From JAZLIL01 sp045617405 (GTDB taxonomy: Bacteria > Bacillota > Clostridia > Lachnospirales > Lachnospiraceae): DNA of 10,391 bases. The stretch spans positions 1 to 10,391 of the forward strand of contig JAZLIL010000205.1 in assembly GCA_045617405.1 (NCBI GenBank), written 5' to 3'. Of this stretch, positions 1 to 5,716 are shown piece after piece. The translations under genes were made by a program, and so were the position numbers. The first letter of the stretch is position 1; every line of letters starts with the position of its first letter. A model generated the notes under the pieces. The model did not search any database. It was given only the letters and a program-made list of their open reading frames with translations, and had not been told where the DNA came from.

Positions 1-325
1 TAAGCCGGAAAACGAGCTTACTCATCCCGATATTGACAGACTTCTTACCGCTGTTTCGGAAGGTGATTACGGGACTCTGTGCCGCGGTGCCGGCAATGTT
101 CTTGAATCTGTTGTCATTCCTGCCAATCCCGCAATCGGGACAATCAAGGACAGAATGAGAGCACTCGGTGCCGATCTGGCTCTGATGAGCGGAAGCGGTC
201 CGACCGTATTCGGATTGTTTTCGGAGCATGAAACGGCTCAAAAGGCCTACTACGATTTCAAGATAGGCAAGTACGGGAAAGCCACGTTTCTTGCCGACTT
301 TGTTCAGATAAACGGGGAATACTGA
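1..325 (+). CDS. ispE: 4-diphosphocytidyl-2-C-methyl-D-erythritol kinase, C-terminal part (partial)
   Basis: This is the 3' end of a gene cut by the left window edge; 107 codons remain, with the first full codon at base 2. IspE is a cytoplasmic GHMP-family kinase that phosphorylates the 2-hydroxyl of CDP-methylerythritol with ATP in the MEP route to isopentenyl diphosphate. The remaining part carries the third GHMP motif, LMSGSGPTVFGLF (bases 182-220), a glycine-rich loop that helps form the active site. Before it lies the family's typical stretch with N-x-LE, then NPAIGTIKDRMRALGADLALMS. Most of the protein, including the ATP-binding second motif, lies outside the window. The stop codon overlaps the next gene's ATG by one base (TGATG), which suggests one transcript and translational coupling. 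The motif and its surroundings fit IspE better than homoserine or mevalonate-type GHMP kinases. Confidence 0.88.
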   Translation, partial: KPENELTHPDIDRLLTAVSEGDYGTLCRGAGNVLESVVIPANPAIGTIKDRMRALGADLALMSGSGPTVFGLFSEHETAQKAYYDFKIGKYGKATFLADFVQINGEY

Positions 326-2859
326 TGAAATACAGGTACAGACTTATAATTCTGATACTTCTTTTTGCTGCATCCGTCTGGGTCTTTTCCCTTGGAATGA
401 CCGAGAGGTTCTTTAATGATGCCGTATCGACGGTAGAAATGAGCGAGGCGTCGCTTCCGCTTGTTTCGATGTCGGTTTCCGGCTGCGAGATCAATCTTCT
501 TCACGGCTATACCTCCAAGCTCGACGGAATGATAACACGTGACAATATCACTCCGCTCGGAGGAGACAGAACCTTCACCGTTCTGATTGATGAGAAGAAG
601 CCTTCCGTAAAAAAGCTGAAGTATGAAATCTTTGAGCAAAACGGCAATGAACTTGAGTCGGGCGAACTGATTGTCCTCGACGAAGGTCGTGACAGGCGCG
701 AGGTTACAATTGCCATTGCCGCAAAGATGCTTGCGGGAGACGAATACTCCGCAAGATTCACCCTTATTACGGGCGAAAGCAAGCGAATCTATTACTACAC
801 CAGATTCAAGCTCTACGACGATACCAGACTTGAAGAGAAGCTGGCCTTCGTTTCATACTTCCACGAGGTTGCCATGAATCCCGACCGCATTGTGGAGCTG
901 TCTTCATATCTCGAATCATCCTCGAAATCCGCTCGTTCAACCTTTGAGTACGTGAACATTGAATCAGCGGAAGACATGATCAGTTTCGGAACACTTCGCC
1001 CAAAGGAGATTTTCCGACAGGTGCCTACCATCACCGAGTTTTACGATGGTCTCTGCTGCGTTGTGCTGAACTGCTGCCTCGAAGCAGAAACCGACAGCGG
1101 TCTTGAGCACTATATGGTCGAGGAATTCTACCGTTTCACCTACGGTGAAAAGAGAACGTATCTCTACAACTTCGAGCGTAACGTCCGTGCCCTCTACGAT
1201 GTTTCTCTGACGAGCCTCAGTAAGAACGAGCTGAAGCTTGGAATCACCACCGAAAACAATCCCGAGGTTGCTGCAAGCGGCTCTGAAAACTACGTTGCAT
1301 TTGTCTACGATGGCGACCTGATCTGCTTCAACCGTGAAAAGAACGAAGTTACCGTAGCATTCTCGTTTAAGTCGGGTGACCGCGACTATCTTCGCGAGTA
1401 CTACGACAATCATGACATTGAGATCCTCTCGATTTCCGAGGAGGGCGACATCGATTTCCTTGTCCACGGCTACATGAATTCCGGCGCCTACGAGGGCAGA
1501 GTGTGCATGGTCCTCTACCGCTACTATTCGGCTTCCAACAGAATCGAGGAGCAGCTTTACATTCCCGTGAACACCGCAGCAGACCTTCTTAGCGAGAATA
1601 TGAACGGCTTCGTCTACAGGAACGATTACGGAAAGTTCTATTTCTACCTCTACAATGCAATCTATGAGTACGACCTGACAACAGGCAGTCTCCGCATTAT
1701 CGATGAGAACATTGCCTATGAAAGAATCGTCTACTCAAAGAGCTGCAGCTTCGTCGCATGGCAGGAAAGCCGTGACGAGGGACTTTCTGAGGCACTTAAC
1801 ATATTAAATCTTGAGACGGGCGAGCAGATTGTGATTGCCGCTTCGGAAGGTGAGACGGTCACTCTTCTCGGAAATATCAGCGAGAATCTGATTTACGGCT
1901 ACGCAAGGATTCGCGACAGATACACCGATGAAGACGGAACAGAGCAGATTCCCTGTTACAAGCTTGTTATCTGCGATGCGACGGGAGACACACTGAAAAG
2001 CTACGTCAAGGACGGTTTCTACATCTTAAATGTTGGCGTCGAAGACAACATAATCACGCTTAACAGAGTGCAGAAGGGCGATGATTCAAGATTCATTGCC
2101 GCTTCAGAGGACACTATCCTGAACCGTCAGTCAAAGACCGCCTCCTCGGTCGGTGTGAGCAAGCGAATCACTGAAAAAACCCTCACGGAGTATTACATAT
2201 CCCTTGGATCAAAGTGTGACATCGTCGAAATCCCGGCGCTTATCAGAACCGCAAACACTGTTATAGAAAATGACACCACTCTGCTGATAACAAAACCCGA
2301 AACAAACGAACCGCGCTATTACACATATTCCTTCGGCAACCTGATTGCATCCTCAAAGCTTGCGTCAGACTGTATAATCGCGGCCGATGAGAAGGTCGGT
2401 ACAGTAATTGATTCGGAGGGTCATGTCGTTTGGGAGAGAGGAATAAAGACTGCAAAGGCGTCGATTTCCGGAGTAATTCCCGCCTATACGGATTCAACCG
2501 GTTACGACAGTCTTCAGGCAACTATCGCCATGATCCTCGATTACAAAAGCGTCGATGCCGACGCCGCACTCTTCCGGTCCGGCACCGACAGACCGCACGA
2601 ATGGCTCTCAGGTTACATGAAGGCAAAGCCTCTTGACCTTGTCGGCATCTCACTTGATGAAGCTCTTTACTACGTCTACAGGAAACGCCCCGTCATTGCT
2701 GTTTCGGGCGACTCCAAGGCTGTCCTGATTACAGGCTACGACGCAACAGGCATCGACATCATTGATCCGTCAAACCGCAGAAACAGCAGAATGATAAAAA
2801 GTGTTGCCGAAAACCTCTTTGAAAAGAACGGAAACATGTTTTACAGCTACGTTGACTGA
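325..2859 (+). CDS. Membrane-anchored extracytoplasmic protein with propeller-like middle and degenerate C39-like C-terminal domain
   Basis: I do not recognise a named family for this 844-residue protein. Residues 1-6 are basic and residues 7-25 are one hydrophobic helix, so it is probably an uncleaved signal anchor with the rest outside the cytoplasm. Residues about 50-165 alternate in a beta-rich, Ig-like way. Residues about 170-300 look mostly helical. Residues about 320-600 contain recurring short strand units such as YEYDLTTGSLRIID and LNILNLETGEQIVI, as in beta-propellers. The C-terminal part (about 713-844) resembles a C39-like papain fold: GYDSLQATIAMILDYKSVD sits where family members have CGP-x-S, and KAVLITGYDATGIDIIDP sits where they have H-(A/x)-V. 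Only the Asp of the DP motif (D814) survives; the expected Cys falls near Y727 and the His at K798. Translation is probably coupled to ispE. The domain calls come from reading the protein by eye; the function is unknown. Confidence 0.8.
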   Translation: MKYRYRLIILILLFAASVWVFSLGMTERFFNDAVSTVEMSEASLPLVSMSVSGCEINLLHGYTSKLDGMITRDNITPLGGDRTFTVLIDEKKPSVKKLKYEIFEQNGNELESGELIVLDEGRDRREVTIAIAAKMLAGDEYSARFTLITGESKRIYYYTRFKLYDDTRLEEKLAFVSYFHEVAMNPDRIVELSSYLESSSKSARSTFEYVNIESAEDMISFGTLRPKEIFRQVPTITEFYDGLCCVVLNCCLEAETDSGLEHYMVEEFYRFTYGEKRTYLYNFERNVRALYDVSLTSLSKNELKLGITTENNPEVAASGSENYVAFVYDGDLICFNREKNEVTVAFSFKSGDRDYLREYYDNHDIEILSISEEGDIDFLVHGYMNSGAYEGRVCMVLYRYYSASNRIEEQLYIPVNTAADLLSENMNGFVYRNDYGKFYFYLYNAIYEYDLTTGSLRIIDENIAYERIVYSKSCSFVAWQESRDEGLSEALNILNLETGEQIVIAASEGETVTLLGNISENLIYGYARIRDRYTDEDGTEQIPCYKLVICDATGDTLKSYVKDGFYILNVGVEDNIITLNRVQKGDDSRFIAASEDTILNRQSKTASSVGVSKRITEKTLTEYYISLGSKCDIVEIPALIRTANTVIENDTTLLITKPETNEPRYYTYSFGNLIASSKLASDCIIAADEKVGTVIDSEGHVVWERGIKTAKASISGVIPAYTDSTGYDSLQATIAMILDYKSVDADAALFRSGTDRPHEWLSGYMKAKPLDLVGISLDEALYYVYRKRPVIAVSGDSKAVLITGYDATGIDIIDPSNRRNSRMIKSVAENLFEKNGNMFYSYVD

Positions 2860-2877
2860 TCGAAGATTTCCCGTCTG

Positions 2878-3708
2878 TTACTCTTCGGCGGCGTCTTCCG
2901 GCTCCGTCACGACCTCCTGCGGCGCTGCGTGGTTTTTCTTCCACACTGTGACTGCAAGCAGAACTATCGCTGCCGAAATAATCCAGATAACAGCTTCGAT
3001 AAGCCATATGTTGATTCCGTATCCGTTCATGACCGAAGGAATCGCATCCATTGCAAAATGAAGGAATATTGCGAGGAACAGGTACTTTATCCTTCCTTTA
3101 TTAACGGCTGCAAACCAGACTATTACAGAGAGCGCAATCTGCGCCGTAACAGCTGCCAGTCTTTCAATAACCGGAAGGGCGAACTCGTACGCCGGTGCTG
3201 TTCTCATCAGCTCAAGGCTCTGCTCCATTACAACCCTGTCAGCAGCTTCAAGGGGATCGAGAAGAATATCTGTCCTTCCCGTATTGTTGAGGAACGCAAT
3301 CGGGAGAGTTGAAAGCGACGTCACGACAAGAAGATAGAACACCTCAAAGCCTCCGTGTCCGGCGCCGTACATGAGAGCATTATGATCGTCGTCATGCTTG
3401 CTTTTAAGGACGAATTTCATTGTGATGAAACGGCCGCACTCCTCAAAAATGCCTGCCATAAGCCCGCCGTAAAGCGCCGTAAGCCAAATGCTTCCCATTA
3501 TTGCTTCTCCAAAAGGCGTAGAGAGAACAAACATGTGAGCCATCTGCTCAAGAACAAGCGCGAAAAGAAGCATGGTGCCACATCCCGCAAAGAACGCAAT
3601 AACATTTATGCTGTACCTCTTTTCAAAGAACAGCATAAGCCCGATCGGAATGACCAGCGCGCAAAGTGCCGCAATTATCATTACTCCTACCGACGATCCC
3701 GGAATCAT
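2878..3708 (-). CDS. YhfC-family intramembrane metalloprotease homologue
   Basis: This 276-residue polytopic membrane protein matches the YhfC family, putative membrane peptidases related to PrsW and CPBP proteases. The ordered motifs expected of a metal site are present: GGLMAGIFEECGR (E89, E90), GHGGFE (H118, E122) and HFAMD (H217, D221), each in or beside a hydrophobic segment. Hydrophobic helices are at about 8-28, 34-60, 71-90, 119-140, 180-202, 207-227 and 233-257. The C-terminus (259-276) is a short charged tail. The ATG is supported by AGGAGG at 3717-3722, eight bases upstream. The gene stands alone, converges on the 844-residue protein gene with 18 bases between the stop codons, and is divergent from ywlE. 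No substrate is known from context; peptidase activity rests on the conserved motifs only. Confidence 0.82.
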   Translation of the reverse strand: MIPGSSVGVMIIAALCALVIPIGLMLFFEKRYSINVIAFFAGCGTMLLFALVLEQMAHMFVLSTPFGEAIMGSIWLTALYGGLMAGIFEECGRFITMKFVLKSKHDDDHNALMYGAGHGGFEVFYLLVVTSLSTLPIAFLNNTGRTDILLDPLEAADRVVMEQSLELMRTAPAYEFALPVIERLAAVTAQIALSVIVWFAAVNKGRIKYLFLAIFLHFAMDAIPSVMNGYGINIWLIEAVIWIISAAIVLLAVTVWKKNHAAPQEVVTEPEDAAEE

Positions 3709-3741
3709 AGTTTTTTCCTCCTAAATTTCGTATATAGAAAG

Positions 3742-3770
3742 AGTATATCAAAAGCCTCTTGCCTTGTATA
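3742..3770 (-). promoter_or_regulatory. Probable sigma-A type promoter of the YhfC-family gene
   Basis: On the minus strand, a -35-like TATACA (3765-3770) is followed after 17 bases by a -10-like TATACT (3742-3747). The -10 matches the consensus TATAAT at five of six positions and the -35 matches TTGACA at four of six. It lies about 34 bases before the start codon, leaving a short leader that contains the AGGAGG site. Confidence 0.5.
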
Positions 3771-3871
3771 TGGAATTAAATGAAGAATTCAATCACATAT
3801 TCATCAAAAATGCTTTCAAAACGGTTCAATAAGTTATAAGATATTCTCGATAGTTTGAACTGCATCGGCAA

Positions 3872-3900
3872 TTGAACAGCCGGGAATTCCTGCTTATTAC
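3872..3900 (+). promoter_or_regulatory. Possible promoter of the ywlE-rpiB unit
   Basis: TTGAAC (3872-3877) and TATTAC (3895-3900) are separated by 17 bases, each matching the consensus at four of six positions. Transcription would start near 3907, just before the AAAGGA ribosome binding site of ywlE. The match is weak. Other AT-rich segments in the divergent gap (3709-3925), such as TATAAG at 3835-3840, lack a good partner. The gap shows nothing else I can support. Confidence 0.3.
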
Positions 3901-3925
3901 CCCGGGTACAGAAAGGACGGTGTCT

Positions 3926-4372
3926 ATGGCTCAATTCGAAAAGGTTGTATTTGTCTGCACCGGAAACACATGCCGCAGCCCCATGGCTGAGGCGCTTCTT
4001 CGACGCGAAGTGGAGGGAAGACTCAATGCGCCTCTTGTGTCGTCGGCAGGACTTGTTGTCCTGTTTCCCGAACCTTGCAATCCGAAGGCGGAGGAGACAT
4101 GCAAAAAGTACGGTCTTGATATTTCCGGGCAAATTGCAAAGCCCCTTGTTCAGAAAGACCTTGACGACAACACACTCGTGCTGACAATGACGGCAGAACA
4201 GCGTTTCCGCGTCATGAGCCACGTCGAAGGAAAGTATACCATCTTTTCAATAAAGGAATTCGTCGGTGAACAAGGCGACGTAAGCGACCCCTACGGAGGA
4301 AGCCTTGAAGTTTACGATGAGTGCTTCAATGAGCTTTCACGTCTGATAAAGGAAGTTGCAAGAAAGATCTGA
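3926..4372 (+). CDS. ywlE: Low-molecular-weight phosphatase, YwlE type (probable protein-arginine phosphatase)
   Basis: This 148-residue cytoplasmic enzyme has the length and layout of low-molecular-weight phosphotyrosine phosphatases. The P-loop CTGNTCRSPMAE gives the nucleophile C11 and phosphate-binding R17, and DPYGG (D121) supplies the general acid. The loop carries Thr (T15) where classical tyrosine phosphatases have Ile in CLGNICRS. In Bacillus YwlE that Thr is linked to preference for phosphoarginine, so arginine dephosphorylation is the likelier role, reversing McsB-type marking for Clp proteolysis. I chose the ATG at 3926 because AAAGGA lies eight bases upstream and the protein then begins just before the first beta strand, KVVFVCTGN. 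An in-frame TTG at 3872 would add 18 residues unlike the family. The gene is followed after 18 bases by rpiB, the same order as ywlE-ywlF in Bacillus subtilis. Confidence 0.88.
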   Translation: MAQFEKVVFVCTGNTCRSPMAEALLRREVEGRLNAPLVSSAGLVVLFPEPCNPKAEETCKKYGLDISGQIAKPLVQKDLDDNTLVLTMTAEQRFRVMSHVEGKYTIFSIKEFVGEQGDVSDPYGGSLEVYDECFNELSRLIKEVARKI

Positions 4373-4390
4373 ATATACGGAGGTAACACA

Positions 4391-4816
4391 ATGATAGCAA
4401 TTGGTAGTGATCATGCGGGATTTCCCCTCAAGGAGGAGATCAAGAAGCATCTTTCAAAGAGAGGTTTAGAATTCAGGGATGTCGGAACAGATTCGACAGC
4501 GTCCTGCGACTATCCTGTTTTCTCAAACGCTCTTTGCGAGGAAATTCTTGCAGGGAACTGCGACAAGGGAATCATCATCTGCGGCACCGGCATAGGTGTC
4601 TCAATCGTGGCAAACCGTCACAAGGGCATCAGGTGTGCGCTTTGCACCGACAGCTATATGGCACGTCTCACCCGCGAGCACAACGACGCAAATGTCCTTG
4701 CCATGGGAGCAAGAGTCATCGGTCCGGGCGTTGCGGAGGAAATCGTCGATGTCTTCCTTGACACTCCTTTTTCTGAGGGTAAAAACCACGTAAGAAGAAT
4801 CGGAATGATGGACTAG
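4391..4816 (+). CDS. rpiB: Ribose-5-phosphate isomerase B
   Basis: This 141-residue cytoplasmic protein belongs to the RpiB/LacAB family, which interconverts ribose 5-phosphate and ribulose 5-phosphate in the pentose phosphate pathway. It begins with the family's MIAIGSDHAGFPLKEEI (D7, H8). It keeps ICGTGIGVSIVANR, with catalytic C64 and the phosphate/anion loop GTGIG, and then HNDANVLAMGAR, with H97 and N98. The length is normal. GGAGG at 4379-4383 lies seven bases before the ATG. The gene follows ywlE closely and ends at a strong terminator, so the two form the end of one unit. LacA/LacB galactose-6-phosphate isomerases share this fold, but the single-chain set of catalytic residues and the ywlE neighbour favour RpiB; related allose-phosphate isomerases cannot be excluded. 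Confidence 0.92.
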   Translation: MIAIGSDHAGFPLKEEIKKHLSKRGLEFRDVGTDSTASCDYPVFSNALCEEILAGNCDKGIIICGTGIGVSIVANRHKGIRCALCTDSYMARLTREHNDANVLAMGARVIGPGVAEEIVDVFLDTPFSEGKNHVRRIGMMD

Positions 4817-4843
4817 CCGGGAGCTTCGGCAGACGCTTTGTAC

Positions 4844-4874
4844 AAAAAACCCACCGCTTAATGCAGTGGGTTTT
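4844..4874. terminator. Bidirectional intrinsic terminator between rpiB and the minus-strand membrane gene
   Basis: The arms 4846-4857 (AAAACCCACCGC) and 4863-4874 (GCAGTGGGTTTT) pair over 12 positions with one C/A mismatch, around the five-base loop TTAAT. On the plus strand the stem ends in TTTTCTT, 30 bases after the rpiB stop. On the minus strand it ends in a run of six T, 17 bases after the stop of the gene at 4891-5418. It therefore probably ends transcription from both sides. Confidence 0.88.
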
Positions 4875-4890
4875 CTTAACCTTTTATACA

Positions 4891-5418
4891 TTACTTGCCC
4901 TGTGAGGCCTGTCTCTTTTCTCTTCTTTCCTTAAGCTTTTCTGCCTGGATTTTCTCCTCTTCTGCCTTGGCGGTTGCGTACTTCTCTTTGATCTTTGTTC
5001 CGAAGGACTTCTTAACGGGCTTCTCTGCGAGACCGCCGCGTGCACTCTTCACTTCAATGATGTACATACCGTTGAGTAAAACCTTGCACTCCTTCTTAAC
5101 GGGGATTAAATCAAAAACCTCGGGCTCACACATGAGCGGAACAACCTTGGGGCCAACCTTTGCCTTAACTACGGGCACCTTAGAGCGCTTTGCGTACCAG
5201 GGGGTGTTATCAAGAACAACCTGAGGGAATCCTGCATCGGCAATCTTCATCTTCTTCTTGTCGATAACAAGAATTGAATCCGCCTGTGCGCCCTGACGAG
5301 CCAGCTGCTGTGTCTCATCCTGCTTGTTCTGAAGTTTCTTGCCGGCAAAATAAAGTGCAACACATGCTGCAACCAAAACAACTGCAATAACGATTAAAAC
5401 AATAGTACCTGTACTCAT
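4891..5418 (-). CDS. Single-pass membrane protein of unknown function with lysine-rich tail
   Basis: This 175-residue protein is not one I recognise. Residues 4-26 form one very hydrophobic helix after a short uncharged N-terminus, followed by lysines (GKKLQNKQ), so the C-terminal part is probably cytoplasmic. Residues 48-127 look like a small beta-rich domain with SILVIDKKKMKIADAG, VPVVKAKVGPKVVPLM and CKVLLNGMYIIEVK. Residues 133-175 are dominated by Lys, Glu, Arg and Ala and probably form a charged helix. The ATG at 5418 is chosen because GGAGG (5426-5430) sits seven bases upstream; an upstream in-frame start at 5475 would place the TM helix after 20 basic residues and lies over the promoter region. 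The gene has its own strong promoter and terminator, so it is a single-gene unit. The short hydrophobic N-terminus recalls YajC, but the rest does not match. Confidence 0.8.
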   Translation of the reverse strand: MSTGTIVLIVIAVVLVAACVALYFAGKKLQNKQDETQQLARQGAQADSILVIDKKKMKIADAGFPQVVLDNTPWYAKRSKVPVVKAKVGPKVVPLMCEPEVFDLIPVKKECKVLLNGMYIIEVKSARGGLAEKPVKKSFGTKIKEKYATAKAEEEKIQAEKLKERREKRQASQGK

Positions 5419-5465
5419 TCTGATTCCTCCGGTCTTCCTCGTGACTCGAACGCCACGCGAGTGTA

Positions 5466-5494
5466 ATTGTAGCATCTTTTTGCAAAATTGTAAA
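5466..5494 (-). promoter_or_regulatory. Strong housekeeping promoter of the single-pass membrane protein gene
   Basis: On the minus strand TTTACA (5489-5494) and TACAAT (5466-5471) are separated by exactly 17 bases. Each differs from the sigma-A consensus at one position. Transcription would start near 5459, giving a leader of about 40 bases with a GGAGG ribosome binding site. This is the best promoter in the window and shows the gene is transcribed separately from the ATPase operon upstream of it. Confidence 0.75.
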
Positions 5495-5535
5495 GAGTTT
5501 TAGAGAGAACACTCCCCGGGCGGAGACTGCAAATA

Positions 5536-5610
5536 AATGTTATTCGCAATCCTCTTCACTACTTGCTCATAGTCAATGCTATTCGCAACCCTCTTCGCTA
5601 CTTGTTCATA
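5536..5610. repeat. Two tandem copies of a 36-base unit, 39-base period
   Basis: The unit at 5536-5571 recurs at 5575-5610 with 32 of 36 identical positions; the three-base spacer is GTC. All four differences are transitions. The repeat lies in the roughly 300-base stretch without a recognised gene between the ATPase operon and the minus-strand membrane gene. Its period is a multiple of three, and on the minus strand it is open in one frame, reading YEQVAKRVANSID then YEQVVKRIANNIY. No convincing start codon or ribosome binding site precedes it. It may be part of an interspersed repeat together with the adjacent hairpins. Confidence 0.75.
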
Positions 5611-5630
5611 TAAAAACGGCACTTCGTGCC
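5611..5630 (-). terminator. Probable terminator of the V/A-ATPase operon
   Basis: Reading the minus strand, GGCAC-GAA-GTGCC (5618-5630) is a five-base-pair GC-rich hairpin followed by GTTTTTAT (5610-5617). It lies about 87 bases after the stop codon of the subunit D gene and is the only hairpin of the three in this gap with a T tract. The stem is short, so efficiency is uncertain, but the two hairpins before it may add to it. Confidence 0.5.
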
Positions 5631-5634
5631 TTAC

Positions 5635-5663
5635 GAGGTACGGGGCTTGAAACCCCGCACCTC
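5635..5663. repeat. Inverted repeat, 11-base arms with one mismatch
   Basis: GAGGTACGGGG (5635-5645) pairs with CCCCGCACCTC (5653-5663), leaving an A/C mismatch at the sixth position and a seven-base loop, CTTGAAA. It has no T tract on either side and lies between the terminator-like hairpin and the palindrome at 5675-5696. Its role is unknown; it may protect the 3' end of the ATPase transcript or belong to a REP-like element. Confidence 0.65.
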
Positions 5664-5674
5664 ATACAAGGACA

Positions 5675-5696
5675 CCCACTGCCTTAAGGCAGTGGG
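5675..5696. repeat. Perfect 22-base palindrome, related to the rpiB terminator stem
   Basis: The arm CCCACTGCCTT (5675-5685) is followed directly by its exact reverse complement (5686-5696), and four further G extend it on the plus strand. The GC-rich arm is nearly the same as that of the terminator at 4844-4874. No T run follows on either strand, so on its own it is not a canonical terminator. It begins 20 bases after the subunit D stop codon on the minus strand and may stabilise the 3' end of that transcript. Confidence 0.7.
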
Positions 5697-5716
5697 GGGG
5701 CTTGTGCTTTAATATA

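Noticed and set aside
964..1467. Minus-strand open frame of 167 codons inside the 844-residue protein gene
   Set aside because: It lies wholly inside a well-supported gene on the other strand, has no ribosome binding site or recognisable domain, and is best explained as an antisense shadow.
3355..3783. Plus-strand open frame of 142 codons opposite the YhfC-family gene
   Set aside because: It overlaps the metalloprotease gene, which has clear motifs and a strong ribosome binding site; the plus-strand product is rich in Lys, Arg, Asn and His with no domain.
3880..3906. Inverted repeat CCGGG (3880-3884) / CCCGG (3901-3905) before ywlE as a possible operator
   Set aside because: The arms are only five bases with a 16-base loop and overlap the tentative promoter; such a short match is easily due to chance.
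3776..4222. Minus-strand open frame of 148 codons opposite ywlE
   Set aside because: The plus-strand phosphatase has intact catalytic motifs; the opposite frame reads like an antisense translation and lacks a ribosome binding site.
5536..5696. Degenerate CRISPR array
   Set aside because: There are only two direct repeats with a three-base gap, so there is no spacer-sized interval, and no cas gene lies nearby.
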